From NCBI RefSeq assembly GCF_021391495.1, contig NZ_CP090063.1, positions 7,006,001 to 7,070,000 of the forward strand: a DNA stretch of 64,000 bases, given 5' to 3'. Of this stretch, positions 8,591 through 16,057 are shown in pieces. Source of the stretch: Amycolatopsis acidiphila (GTDB lineage: Bacteria > Actinomycetota > Actinomycetes > Mycobacteriales > Pseudonocardiaceae). Numbering within the stretch: position 1 is the first letter of the stretch; each line of letters begins with the position of its first letter. The notes under the pieces are model-generated. The model was not told the DNA's origin. It ran no database searches and saw only the letters and a list, made by a program, of their open reading frames with translations. The position numbers were made by a program, and so were the translations under genes.

Positions 8591-8610
8591 GGTTCGGGCA
8601 CAATGCCCCA

Positions 8611-9849
8611 GTGCGGCTCGTCAGGAAACGCTTGCGGGGCAAGCGGACCGCGGACGAGGTGCTGGCGTCACTGACGGTGCGCGCGCGGGCGCAAGGGGTG
8701 GGCACGGCGGCCGGGCTGTGTGGCGACTGGTTCGGCTCGCAGGCCGTACTGGCGCCCGAGGTACGGCCGGCGCCGGCCGCCGACCCGTTCTTCCCGTTCC
8801 GAGGCCAGCCCGAGCCGCCCGGGGACGGCGCGGTGGGCGGCGGCTGGTTCGGCTACCTGTCCTACGACCTCACCGACCCGTCCGGCCGCGCCACCGGCAT
8901 CCCACGTGCGGTCTGGAGCTGGGCCGACCACGTGCTGCGCCTCGACACCGAGGGCCAGTGGTGGTTCGAAGCCCTGGGCCCCGGCGCCGACCCCGCCGAG
9001 TTCGAAGCCTTGCTGGCCGCCCCATCGCCGCGCCTGCGCTGGGCACCGGCGCGGCTCGACCGGCCGTTGCCGCACACCGAGGCGATCAAGGCGTGCGTGC
9101 ACGCGATCGAGGCCGGTGAGCTGTTCCAGGCCAACATCTGCACCCGGTTCACCGGGCGGTTCGCGGGCGACCCGGCGGGTCTGTTCGCCGAGGGCGTCCG
9201 GACGCTCGCCCCACGGCGAGCCGCCTACCTCGAGGGCGACTGGGGCGCCATCGTGTCCCTGTCGCCGGAGCTTTTCCTTGCCCGGCAGGGTCTTTCGGTC
9301 CGCTCGACACCCATAAAGGGCACGCTTCCCCGCCGCGGCCCCGCGGACGACCACCTGCGCGCGCGGTTGCGGGAGTCGGTGAAGGACGTGGCGGAGAACG
9401 TCATGATCACCGATCTGGTGCGCAACGACCTCGGCCGCGTGTGCGAGGTGGGCAGCGTGCGGGTGCCGGACCTGCTCACGGTCCGCCCGGCGCCGGGCGT
9501 GTGGCATCTGGAGTCCACAGTGGAGGGTCAGCTGCGCGGGACGGACGAGGACCTGCTGCGCGCGACGTTCCCGCCAGGCTCGGTGACGGGCGCGCCCAAG
9601 ATCCGGGCGCTCGACCTGATCGCGGAGCTGGAGCCCGGCCCTCGCGGGGTGTACACCGGCGCGGTCGGCCTGGTGTCGCCGGTCGCCGGGCTGGAGCTGA
9701 ACGTCGCGATCCGCACGTTCGAGATCGCGGCGGGCCGGATCGCCCTGGGCGTCGGCGGCGGCATCACGGCGGACTCGGACCCGCAGGCGGAATGGGCGGA
9801 ATGCCTCCACAAGGCGGCGCCCCTGGAACGCCTGCTGGCGGCGGGCTGA
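8611..9849 (+). CDS. pabB: Aminodeoxychorismate synthase component I
   Basis: The 412-residue chorismate-binding enzyme adds ammonia (from a PabA glutaminase) to chorismate to give aminodeoxychorismate for folate. The motif TPIKGTLPRRG carries the catalytic Lys of PIKGT, which marks PabB rather than anthranilate synthase (PIAGT). Also visible are ENVMITDLVRNDLGRVC, GSVTGAPKIRALDLI and the C-terminal GVGGGITADSDPQAEW. The N-terminal half is shorter than in TrpE. No pabA or pabC is next to it. The GTG start follows a -10-like CACAAT (8599-8604) with no ribosome site, so a leaderless transcript is possible. Confidence 0.9.
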   Translation: MRLVRKRLRGKRTADEVLASLTVRARAQGVGTAAGLCGDWFGSQAVLAPEVRPAPAADPFFPFRGQPEPPGDGAVGGGWFGYLSYDLTDPSGRATGIPRAVWSWADHVLRLDTEGQWWFEALGPGADPAEFEALLAAPSPRLRWAPARLDRPLPHTEAIKACVHAIEAGELFQANICTRFTGRFAGDPAGLFAEGVRTLAPRRAAYLEGDWGAIVSLSPELFLARQGLSVRSTPIKGTLPRRGPADDHLRARLRESVKDVAENVMITDLVRNDLGRVCEVGSVRVPDLLTVRPAPGVWHLESTVEGQLRGTDEDLLRATFPPGSVTGAPKIRALDLIAELEPGPRGVYTGAVGLVSPVAGLELNVAIRTFEIAAGRIALGVGGGITADSDPQAEWAECLHKAAPLERLLAAG

Positions 9850-9957
9850 CCTCGCGCTGTGCCCGAGGTGGCGGGTACTCGAAACCCGCCGCCCGGCAAC
9901 GAAACGAAGGCCGTCCTGGCCAGGCCGCTCCCTGATCCCGATACGCAGCCTCCTCAG

Positions 9958-10012
9958 CGGTCGCCGCGCCGGGTCAAGGCATCTTTCCCGCCTTGACGCG
10001 GTGTGGCGACCG
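9958..10012. terminator. Composite hairpin between convergent pabB and oxidoreductase genes
   Basis: The outer arms CGGTCGCC (9958-9965) and GGCGACCG (10005-10012) and the inner arms GTCAAGGC (9973-9980) and GCCTTGAC (9990-9997) are both perfect, separated by a partly paired seven-base internal loop. The apical loop is nine bases. It sits in the 216-base gap between two convergent genes and may terminate both. The same gap carries CCCGGCAACG at 9892-9901, a word shared with repeats at 13770 and 21991. Confidence 0.65.
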
Positions 10013-10065
10013 TTGAACACTTGGCGATCGGGTCAAGGACGGCCCCGCCCCCACCCCGCCCGTCC

Positions 10066-11022
10066 CTACCGGCGCGGGTCCAGGATCAGCTTGCCCATCG
10101 TGGCCCGCGAGCGCAGCGCCTCGTGCGCCTTGCGCGCCTCCGAAAGCCCGTACTCGCCGCCGGGAACCGCCCGGATCTTCCCCCCGAGCGACAGCTCGAA
10201 CAGCTCCGCCATGGCCTTGCCGAACACGTTGCCCGGCAGAGTGAGCGCGTGCGGCAGCCACATGCCCGAGATCGTCGTCGAGTGGCTGAGCACGGCGCCG
10301 AGCTGCACGGGCTTCGGCTGCTGCCGGCTCGCCATCCCGTAGAACGCGAGCCGCCCGAAGGGGGCCAGCGCGGCGATGCTCTGGTCGGTCACCCGCCCGC
10401 CGGTCATGTCGAGCACGATGTCCACCCGCTTGCCGCCGTTGGCCTCGCGCAGTGTCGCGGTCATGTCCTCGGCGCGGGAGTCCACCGCGACGTCCGCGCC
10501 CAGCTCCAGCGCCAGCGCCCGCTTCTCCTCGCTGCTGGCGGTCGCGATCACGCTCCCGGCGCCCCACGCCTTCGCCAGCTGCACCGCGATGCTGCCGACT
10601 CCGCCGGCGGCCGCGTGCACGACAACGCTTTCTCCTGATTCCAAATGCGCGTTTTTGCGCAACAACAACCACGCGGTCGAACCCTGCACGATGAAGGAAA
10701 GCGCGGAAAGGTCGTCGACCCCGTCGGGCACCGGAATGAGCGTGCGGCGATCGGCGACTGCCCGTTCGGCATATCCGCCGCTGTTCACCAGCGCCACCAC
10801 GCGGGCACCTTCGGACGTGCGCCCGATCACCTCGCCGCCGGGCACCAGCGGCAGCCGGCTCGGGGCCAGATAGGTGTTCTCGGCCTGGTGGGTGTCCGCG
10901 TAGTTGACCCCGGCGTGGTCCACCTCGACCAGCACCTGGCCCTCGCCGGGCACGGGATCGGGCAGTTCGACATTCCGCAGGACCTCGGGACCACCGAACT
11001 CCGTCACCTGAACAGCGCGCAT
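10066..11022 (-). CDS. Zinc-independent quinone oxidoreductase (MDR superfamily)
   Basis: The product (318 residues) opens MRAVQVTEFGGPEVL, the usual start of NADPH:quinone oxidoreductases. It has the N-terminal GroES-like fold with VEVDHAGVNYADTHQ and a Rossmann domain with AAAGGVGSIAVQLAKAWG at about 140-160. No catalytic or structural zinc ligands are present. The frame extends upstream to 11091, but the start at 11022 fits the family and leaves a TetR-type palindrome in the promoter. Likely role: NADPH-dependent reduction of quinones or reactive enones. Confidence 0.85.
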   Translation of the reverse strand: MRAVQVTEFGGPEVLRNVELPDPVPGEGQVLVEVDHAGVNYADTHQAENTYLAPSRLPLVPGGEVIGRTSEGARVVALVNSGGYAERAVADRRTLIPVPDGVDDLSALSFIVQGSTAWLLLRKNAHLESGESVVVHAAAGGVGSIAVQLAKAWGAGSVIATASSEEKRALALELGADVAVDSRAEDMTATLREANGGKRVDIVLDMTGGRVTDQSIAALAPFGRLAFYGMASRQQPKPVQLGAVLSHSTTISGMWLPHALTLPGNVFGKAMAELFELSLGGKIRAVPGGEYGLSEARKAHEALRSRATMGKLILDPRR

Positions 11023-11032
11023 GGCCGGAACC

Positions 11033-11046
11033 TTACCGGTCGGTAA
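11033..11046. promoter_or_regulatory. TetR-type operator candidate
   Basis: TTACCG (11033-11038), two bases, then CGGTAA (11041-11046) is an inverted repeat 11 bases upstream of the quinone oxidoreductase start. TTACCG...CGGTAA is a common form for TetR/AcrR repressor sites that control such oxidoreductases. No regulator gene is adjacent. Confidence 0.45.
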
Positions 11047-11102
11047 TCGGATAAACGGCGGTAGCCTGGCCGCGCTGGGGGATTTTGTCATCGGGGGGTT
11101 CG

Positions 11103-11378
11103 ATGAATGCCGAAAGCGTGAGCTATCCGATAGCGGGGGACATCGGGTACGTGGTCGTCGGCGAGTACCGGCGGCGGCTCACCGTCGAGCTCAACGTCCA
11201 GGCCGTGCGCAAGCTGCCGACAGCCGTCGTCAGCCGCCGGGTGTTGATCGCGGCGAAGCGCGCGTTAGCCTCGGCGGGCAGCGAGGACGGCGTCGTAGAG
11301 CTCTTTCTTGGAGACCCCGGCGACACCGGCGACCTCGGCGGCGGCGAACTTGAGCCGCTCGCCGGCGGCAACCCGTGA
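11103..11378 (+). CDS. Doubtful small protein overlapping rsmI
   Basis: ATG 11103 follows a G-rich sequence (GGGGGG) and the first 50 or so codons read like a real protein (SYPIAGDIGYVVVGEYRRRL, then NVQAVRKLPTAVVSRRV). The last 114 bases run antisense to the 3' end of rsmI, and the residues there (LFLGDPGDTGDLGGGELEPL) look like a shadow. It may be a real small gene whose end was lost, or chance. No family recognised. Confidence 0.3.
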   Translation: MNAESVSYPIAGDIGYVVVGEYRRRLTVELNVQAVRKLPTAVVSRRVLIAAKRALASAGSEDGVVELFLGDPGDTGDLGGGELEPLAGGNP

Positions 11379-12089
11379 CACGACCTCCTCGACCAGGTCG
11401 CTGACCTGGACCGCGGCGGGCCGGGCGCCTTCGAGGACCACCGTGATCTCGCCACGCACACCGTCGGCGGCCCACTCGGCCAGCTCCGCGAGCGTGCCCC
11501 GGCGCACCTCTTCGTAGGTCTTGGTCAGCTCGCGGCACACGGCGGCGCGGCGCTCGCCCAGCGCCTTCGCGGCCTCGTCGAGCGTCACCGCCAGCCGGTG
11601 CGGTGACTCGAAGAAGACGACGGTGCGCTGCTCACCGGACAACGCGGCGAACCACTTGGCCTTCTCACCGGCCTTGCGCGGGGCGAAGCCCTCGAAGCAG
11701 AACCGGTCGCTGGGCAGCCCGGACAGGGCGAGCGCCGTGGTCACCGCGGACGGCCCGGGCAGGCAGGTGACCGGCAGGTCCTCGGTCACGCAGGCCGCGA
11801 CGAGCCGGTAGCCGGGGTCGGACACGCTGGGCATGCCCGCGTCCGTCACCAGCAGCACGGTTTCGCCCGCGTGCAGCGCTTCCAGCAGCTTCGGCAACCG
11901 CGCCGTCTCGACGTCTTCGTAGAAGCTGACGACCCGGCCACCCGGCGTCACGTCCAGTGCGGCGGCCAGCGCGCGCAGGCGCCGGGTGTCCTCGGCGGCG
12001 ATGACGTCGGCCTCCGCCAGCGCGGTGATCAGGCGCGGGGACGCGTCCCGCGAGTCACCCAAGGGTGTGGCGGCGAGGACCAGCGGCAT
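11265..12089 (-). CDS. rsmI: 16S rRNA (cytidine-1402-2'-O)-methyltransferase
   Basis: This 274-residue SAM-dependent tetrapyrrole-methylase-fold enzyme modifies C1402 in the ribosomal decoding centre. The family markers are LVLAATPLGDSRDASPR at the start, ADVIAAEDTRR, LLVTDAGMPSVSDPGYRLV, LPGPSAVTTALALSGLP and CRELTKTYEEVRRGTL. The frame allows a GTG at 12098, but ATG 12089 sits about nine bases after a -10-like TAGGGT (12104-12099 on this strand), fitting a leaderless transcript. It is divergent from pmt, an arrangement usual in actinobacteria. Confidence 0.92.
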   Translation of the reverse strand: MPLVLAATPLGDSRDASPRLITALAEADVIAAEDTRRLRALAAALDVTPGGRVVSFYEDVETARLPKLLEALHAGETVLLVTDAGMPSVSDPGYRLVAACVTEDLPVTCLPGPSAVTTALALSGLPSDRFCFEGFAPRKAGEKAKWFAALSGEQRTVVFFESPHRLAVTLDEAAKALGERRAAVCRELTKTYEEVRRGTLAELAEWAADGVRGEITVVLEGARPAAVQVSDLVEEVVSRVAAGERLKFAAAEVAGVAGVSKKELYDAVLAARRG

Positions 12090-12098
12090 GTCGTACAC

Positions 12099-12137
12099 CC
12101 TAGGGCCACCACGAACTCACCTGGTCACCCCTACGAT
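12099..12137. promoter_or_regulatory. Divergent leaderless promoters of rsmI and pmt
   Basis: In the 56-base gap, TAGGGT on the minus strand (12104-12099) lies about nine bases before the rsmI ATG, and TACGAT on the plus strand (12132-12137) lies eight bases before the pmt GTG. Neither gene has a ribosome site, so both transcripts probably begin at the start codon. This is inference from spacing. Confidence 0.45.
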
Positions 12138-12145
12138 GAGTCCCC

Positions 12146-13699
12146 GTGACCGCACTGCTGACCCGCCCGTCGCCGGACCCGGTCGAGTCACTGCGCCCGC
12201 CGACCGACCGCGAGGCCACCCTGCTCGGCCGCCCGATGCCGTCGGACCGGCTGCGCGGCTGGGTGGTCACCATCGTGCTGGGGCTGGTCGCGGCGATCAC
12301 GCGGTTCCAGAACCTGGGGTTCCCCACCGACAAGGGCACCCCGATCTTCGACGAGAAGCACTACGTGCCGCAGGCGTGGCAGATGCTGCGCAACGGCGGC
12401 TTCGAGGACAACGCCGGCTACGAGCTGGTGGTGCACCCGCCGCTGGCGAAGCAGCTGATCTCGCTCGGCGAGTGGATGTTCGGCTACGACGGCTGGGGCT
12501 GGCGGTTCAGCTCCGCGGTGGCCGGCACGATCATCGTGGTGCTGACCGTGCGTGCCGCCCGGCGGCTCACCCGGTCCACGCTGCTCGGCGGGATCGCGGG
12601 CATCCTGGTCGTCTGCGACGGGGTGTTGTTCCTGCAGTCGCGGATGGGGATGCTCGACATCTTCATCGCGCTGTTCTCGTTCGCCGCGTTCGCCTGCCTG
12701 CTCGTCGACCGTGACCAGGTGCGCCAGCGGCTCGCCGTCGCGGTGCGGGAGGGCTGGGCGGACGAGTCGCCGTGGGGGCCGCGGCTGGGGTTCCGCTGGT
12801 GGCGGTTCGCGAGCGGGGTGTGCGTCGGGCTGACCTTCGCTGTCAAATGGTCCGGGCTGTACTACATGGCGTTCTTCGGGCTGCTGGTCGTCGGGCTCGA
12901 CGTCGCCGCCCGCCGTGCGGCCGGGGTGCCGCGCCCGTGGCTGGGCACGCTCCGGCGTGACGTCCTGCCCGCGCTGTGGGCGATGGTCGCGCTGCCGATC
13001 ATCATCTATCTGGCGAGCTGGTGGTCCTGGTTCGCGAGCGAGTCGGCGACGGACCGGCACTACACCGAGATCAAGGACATCGCGCCAGGATTCTGGGGCT
13101 GGGTGCCGGCGGGGCTGCGGTCGCTCGGTGACTACTCGATGAACGTGCTGCACTTCCACGAGACGCTGCTGACGCCGAAGAACGACCCGCACCCGTGGGA
13201 GTCGAAGCCGTGGACCTGGCCGATGGGCCTGCGGCCGATGCTCTACTACTACGAGTCGGGCACCAGCACGTGCGGCAGCACGGACTGCGTCCAGGCGACG
13301 ATGCTCATCGGGACGCCCGCGACCTGGTGGCTGGCCGGCCCGATGATCGGCTGGGGTCTGTGGCGCTGGGTGTTCCGCTTCGACTGGCGATACGCCGTCG
13401 TGCTGGTCGGGTATTTCGCCGGGTACCTGCCGTGGTTCACCAACATCGACCGGCAGATGTACTTCTTCTACGCCACGCCGATGGCCCCGTTCCTCGCGCT
13501 CGGGCTGACACTCGCGCTGGGCCAGATCCTGGGCAGCGCCCGGCGCGGTTTCGAGCGCCGGGGCACGGGCCTGCTCGTGGTGGCACTGTATGTGGGGCTG
13601 GTGGTGGCCAACTTCGCCTGGCTGTGGCCCATCCTGAACGGGGATACCATCTCGGGTGCCCACTGGCAGGCGGAGCTGTGGCTACCGAGCTGGCGGTAG
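12146..13699 (+). CDS. pmt: Protein O-mannosyltransferase
   Basis: The GT39-family membrane enzyme has 517 residues and transfers mannose from polyprenyl-phosphate-mannose to Ser/Thr of exported proteins. About ten hydrophobic segments are visible. The first extracytoplasmic loop has the acidic pair in TPIFDEKHYVPQAWQML, and later loops have HPPLAKQLISLGEWMFGYD, NVLHFHETL and ESKPWTWPMGLRPMLYYY, all hallmarks of actinobacterial Pmt. Length is typical. The C-terminus ends soon after the last helix (GDTISGAHWQAELWLPSWR). It is divergent from rsmI and convergent with the kinase gene. Confidence 0.92.
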   Translation: MTALLTRPSPDPVESLRPPTDREATLLGRPMPSDRLRGWVVTIVLGLVAAITRFQNLGFPTDKGTPIFDEKHYVPQAWQMLRNGGFEDNAGYELVVHPPLAKQLISLGEWMFGYDGWGWRFSSAVAGTIIVVLTVRAARRLTRSTLLGGIAGILVVCDGVLFLQSRMGMLDIFIALFSFAAFACLLVDRDQVRQRLAVAVREGWADESPWGPRLGFRWWRFASGVCVGLTFAVKWSGLYYMAFFGLLVVGLDVAARRAAGVPRPWLGTLRRDVLPALWAMVALPIIIYLASWWSWFASESATDRHYTEIKDIAPGFWGWVPAGLRSLGDYSMNVLHFHETLLTPKNDPHPWESKPWTWPMGLRPMLYYYESGTSTCGSTDCVQATMLIGTPATWWLAGPMIGWGLWRWVFRFDWRYAVVLVGYFAGYLPWFTNIDRQMYFFYATPMAPFLALGLTLALGQILGSARRGFERRGTGLLVVALYVGLVVANFAWLWPILNGDTISGAHWQAELWLPSWR

Positions 13700-13822
13700 C
13701 CGGTGGGCGGTGCTCCCAGCCACCCACTCACGGCGACCCGGCAACGCCCGACCGCCCCGCGAAGGCGAACCCGGCAACGGCAGCCAAGAATGCGATCCCC
13801 GCGTCCCTAACACTCCGCGATC

Positions 13823-13873
13823 GGGGTGGGGCGGCCCACCTCGCGCCCCGCGCGGGGTGGGCCGCCCCACCCC
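13823..13873. repeat. Perfect 18-bp inverted repeat after pmt
   Basis: GGGGTGGGGCGGCCCACC (13823-13840) and its exact complement (13856-13873) flank a 15-base spacer that is itself C/G-rich. It lies in the 496-base gene-free stretch 13700-14195 between convergent pmt and the kinase. A related sequence, with the shared word CCCGGCAACGGCAGCC (13770-13785 here), recurs at 21991-22096. A bidirectional terminator or a dispersed intergenic repeat are both possible. Confidence 0.7.
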
Positions 13874-13992
13874 CGCCCCCGCCTAACCCCAGCCCAGCTC
13901 GTGCAGGGGAAAAGATCAAGAGAGTCCTCGCCGGACGGGCAGGCTCAAAGATGAGCCAGGAAAAGCCCCTACGTCACCTTCTCGAGGTGGTC

Positions 13993-14146
13993 GAGTTGGG
14001 TGGCCATCCCGTCGCCTGCGGTATGCGCATATCACTTTGCCCCAGCCCCGCAAGCTTGGTGCTCCCAGCCGCCGGCCCCAGCAGATGTTGCGGGCCTGGA
14101 CCAAAGTGATGCCGCGAGTTCAGGCGACGGGATGACCACCCAACTC
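13993..14146. repeat. Long imperfect palindrome before the kinase stop
   Basis: The left arm begins GAGTTGGGTGGCCATCCCGT (13993) and continues CGCCTG. The right arm, read on the other strand from 14146, gives the same 26 bases with a single mismatch. Beyond a non-matching part of about 10-12 bases the arms match again over ATCACTTTG (14031-14039 and 14102-14110). Further in, CCCGCAA and TTGCGGG match again. The whole 154-base structure could fold into one cruciform or RNA hairpin. No gene is visible within it. It may be a small non-autonomous element or a terminator of the kinase gene. Confidence 0.65.
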
Positions 14147-14195
14147 TGGGGCTGGGACGGGCGTTCCCCAGCCACTCGAACCAATCCCACCCCAC

Positions 14196-15914
14196 CTACC
14201 CCCGAGGCGGCAACGCCCGCGTCGCGGACTGTTGCCTCGGCACGATCCTCGTCACCGGTCCGTCCGGGGACTTGCCCGCGCGGCCCAGCCAGCCTTCGAC
14301 CTCGTGCCGGACCGCGTTCAGCGTCGGGCGGCGGCGGGGTTCGTTGTCCAGCGACGCGATCAGCAACCGCGCGTGCGCCGAGCGCTGGGGCAGCCGCGAA
14401 GCCGGTTCCGCGCGCGCCGCGGCCATGAGCGCCGCCATCGGGCTCTCGCGCGTCCCCCGCGGGGGGTAACCCGACAACGCGTAACTGACCGTCGCCGCGA
14501 GTTGCCAGGCGTCGGAGGCCGGAGAGGCCGCCGCGCCGGCCGCCTGTTCCGGCGCCACGAAGTCCGGCGTGCCGATCATCATGCCCGTCGCGGTCATCGT
14601 GGAGTCGCCGCGGCTGCGGGCGATACCGAAGTCGATCAGGTGCGGCAGCCCACTCGGGTCCAGGATGATGTTCGAGGGCTTGATGTCGCGGTGCAGCACA
14701 CCCTTCTCGTGCGCGGCCTGCAGCGCACCGGCCATCGTCGCCCACAGCCTGCCCGCGGCGATGTCTTCCAACGGGCCCTGACCGTCGACCGCCGTGCCCA
14801 GCGCCTGACCCTCCAGGTACTCCATCACCAGCGCGAGCCCGTCCGGCTCCTCGACCAGGTCGTACACCTTGACGCAGTTCGGGTGGCTGACCATGGCGAG
14901 CGCGCGGGCCTCGCGGCGCATGCGCTCCTCGGTGTCCCGGTCCGGCGCGTGCGCGATCTTCAGCGCCACCGTGCGGCCGAGCTGGTTGTCCACCGCCTGC
15001 CACACCGTGCCGAACCCGCCGTGGCCCAGCCTGCGGATCCGCCGGTACCGCCCACTGCCGTTGGCGGTCGAGCCGGGCGGCACGGGCACCGGGCCCGGCG
15101 CGGACGCGAGCTGCTGCGCGGGCGCGACGGCCGTCGGCGCGTACTGCTTGTTCGGCGGCGCGGCGGGAGGGGGCTGCTGAGGCATCGGCCGCGGCGGTGG
15201 CTCCGGCTTGCGCTCCTGCCGTGGCCGGTTGATCACCGCCCACGGCGGCGGCCCCACGAGCGCGACCGGGATCAGCCCGAGCACGGTGATCGGCAGGAAG
15301 CCCAGCCACAGGTGCACCGCCGTGTTGGCCTCGACCGTCGAGCTGAACACCACGAACAGCACGAACGGCACCCAGAGCAGCCGGCCCGGCCACTTCTGTC
15401 CCCGGCGCATCGCGGTGCGGGCCTGCAGGATCACGAAGAACAGCGACGCGACCGGCAGCCCGATGAGCGCGCCGAGGTAGTAACCGTAGGCGAGCTTGCT
15501 GCCCGACGGGTAGAACAGCGTCTCGAAGACGTTCTGCCCGCCGCCCAGGTACTCGCTCTGCTTGCCGATGAACCCGCAGTAGTCACGGCCGATCGTCGAC
15601 AGCTCGGCGCCGGACAGGCCCGACGGCTGCCCCGCGTACGCGGCGCGGAAGGTGCCGGAGACGCCGTTGGCCAGCAGCCACGGCAGCAGGAACACGGTCA
15701 CCAGGCCTGTCACGGCTATGACACTGATCGTCACGGCGTCGTAGGTGTTGCCGGTGAACTTGCGCATCAGCGCGACGATCACGGCGCCCAGCACCGGGAA
15801 CAACGCGATGAGCGCACCGGCGGCGCTGGTCGCGAACACCCAGTCACCGGGACAGAACCCCGGGTTGAACAGGGTGTGCGCGAGGGACAGCAACCAGCTC
15901 GCGAATGCGTTCAC
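14196..15914 (-). CDS. Membrane Ser/Thr protein kinase
   Basis: The product has 572 residues and an unusual order. An N-terminal membrane part of about five helices (within 1-230) comes first, then a Pro-rich linker (PEPPPRPMPQQPPPAAPP), then a Hanks-type kinase domain (about 290-545). The kinase has the Gly loop LGHGGFGTVWQ, VALKIA with the ATP-binding Lys, catalytic loop LHRDIKPSNIIL, DFGIAR and the APEQ element, so it should be active. GTG 15914 is preceded by AGGAGGG seven bases upstream and is preferred over the upstream ATG at 15953. There are no extracellular PASTA or sensor repeats, so the signal may come through the membrane domain. Confidence 0.88.
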   Translation of the reverse strand: MNAFASWLLSLAHTLFNPGFCPGDWVFATSAAGALIALFPVLGAVIVALMRKFTGNTYDAVTISVIAVTGLVTVFLLPWLLANGVSGTFRAAYAGQPSGLSGAELSTIGRDYCGFIGKQSEYLGGGQNVFETLFYPSGSKLAYGYYLGALIGLPVASLFFVILQARTAMRRGQKWPGRLLWVPFVLFVVFSSTVEANTAVHLWLGFLPITVLGLIPVALVGPPPWAVINRPRQERKPEPPPRPMPQQPPPAAPPNKQYAPTAVAPAQQLASAPGPVPVPPGSTANGSGRYRRIRRLGHGGFGTVWQAVDNQLGRTVALKIAHAPDRDTEERMRREARALAMVSHPNCVKVYDLVEEPDGLALVMEYLEGQALGTAVDGQGPLEDIAAGRLWATMAGALQAAHEKGVLHRDIKPSNIILDPSGLPHLIDFGIARSRGDSTMTATGMMIGTPDFVAPEQAAGAAASPASDAWQLAATVSYALSGYPPRGTRESPMAALMAAARAEPASRLPQRSAHARLLIASLDNEPRRRPTLNAVRHEVEGWLGRAGKSPDGPVTRIVPRQQSATRALPPRG

Positions 15915-16057
15915 CGCCGGTCCCTCCTGCTCGGGTGTTTCGCCGACCCCCACCCTATTAGTCGGTTGGACGCGCGGCCCGCCCGGCGGGTTGCCGCGTC
16001 CTCGTTTCGGGAGATGATGTGGGGAAACCGGCTCGACGACGAGGAGGTCTCTCCCCC

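Noticed and set aside
13700..14195. tRNA or small structured RNA gene in the gap after pmt
   Set aside because: The hairpins do not form a cloverleaf and no T-loop or anticodon arm is present; kept only as repeats.
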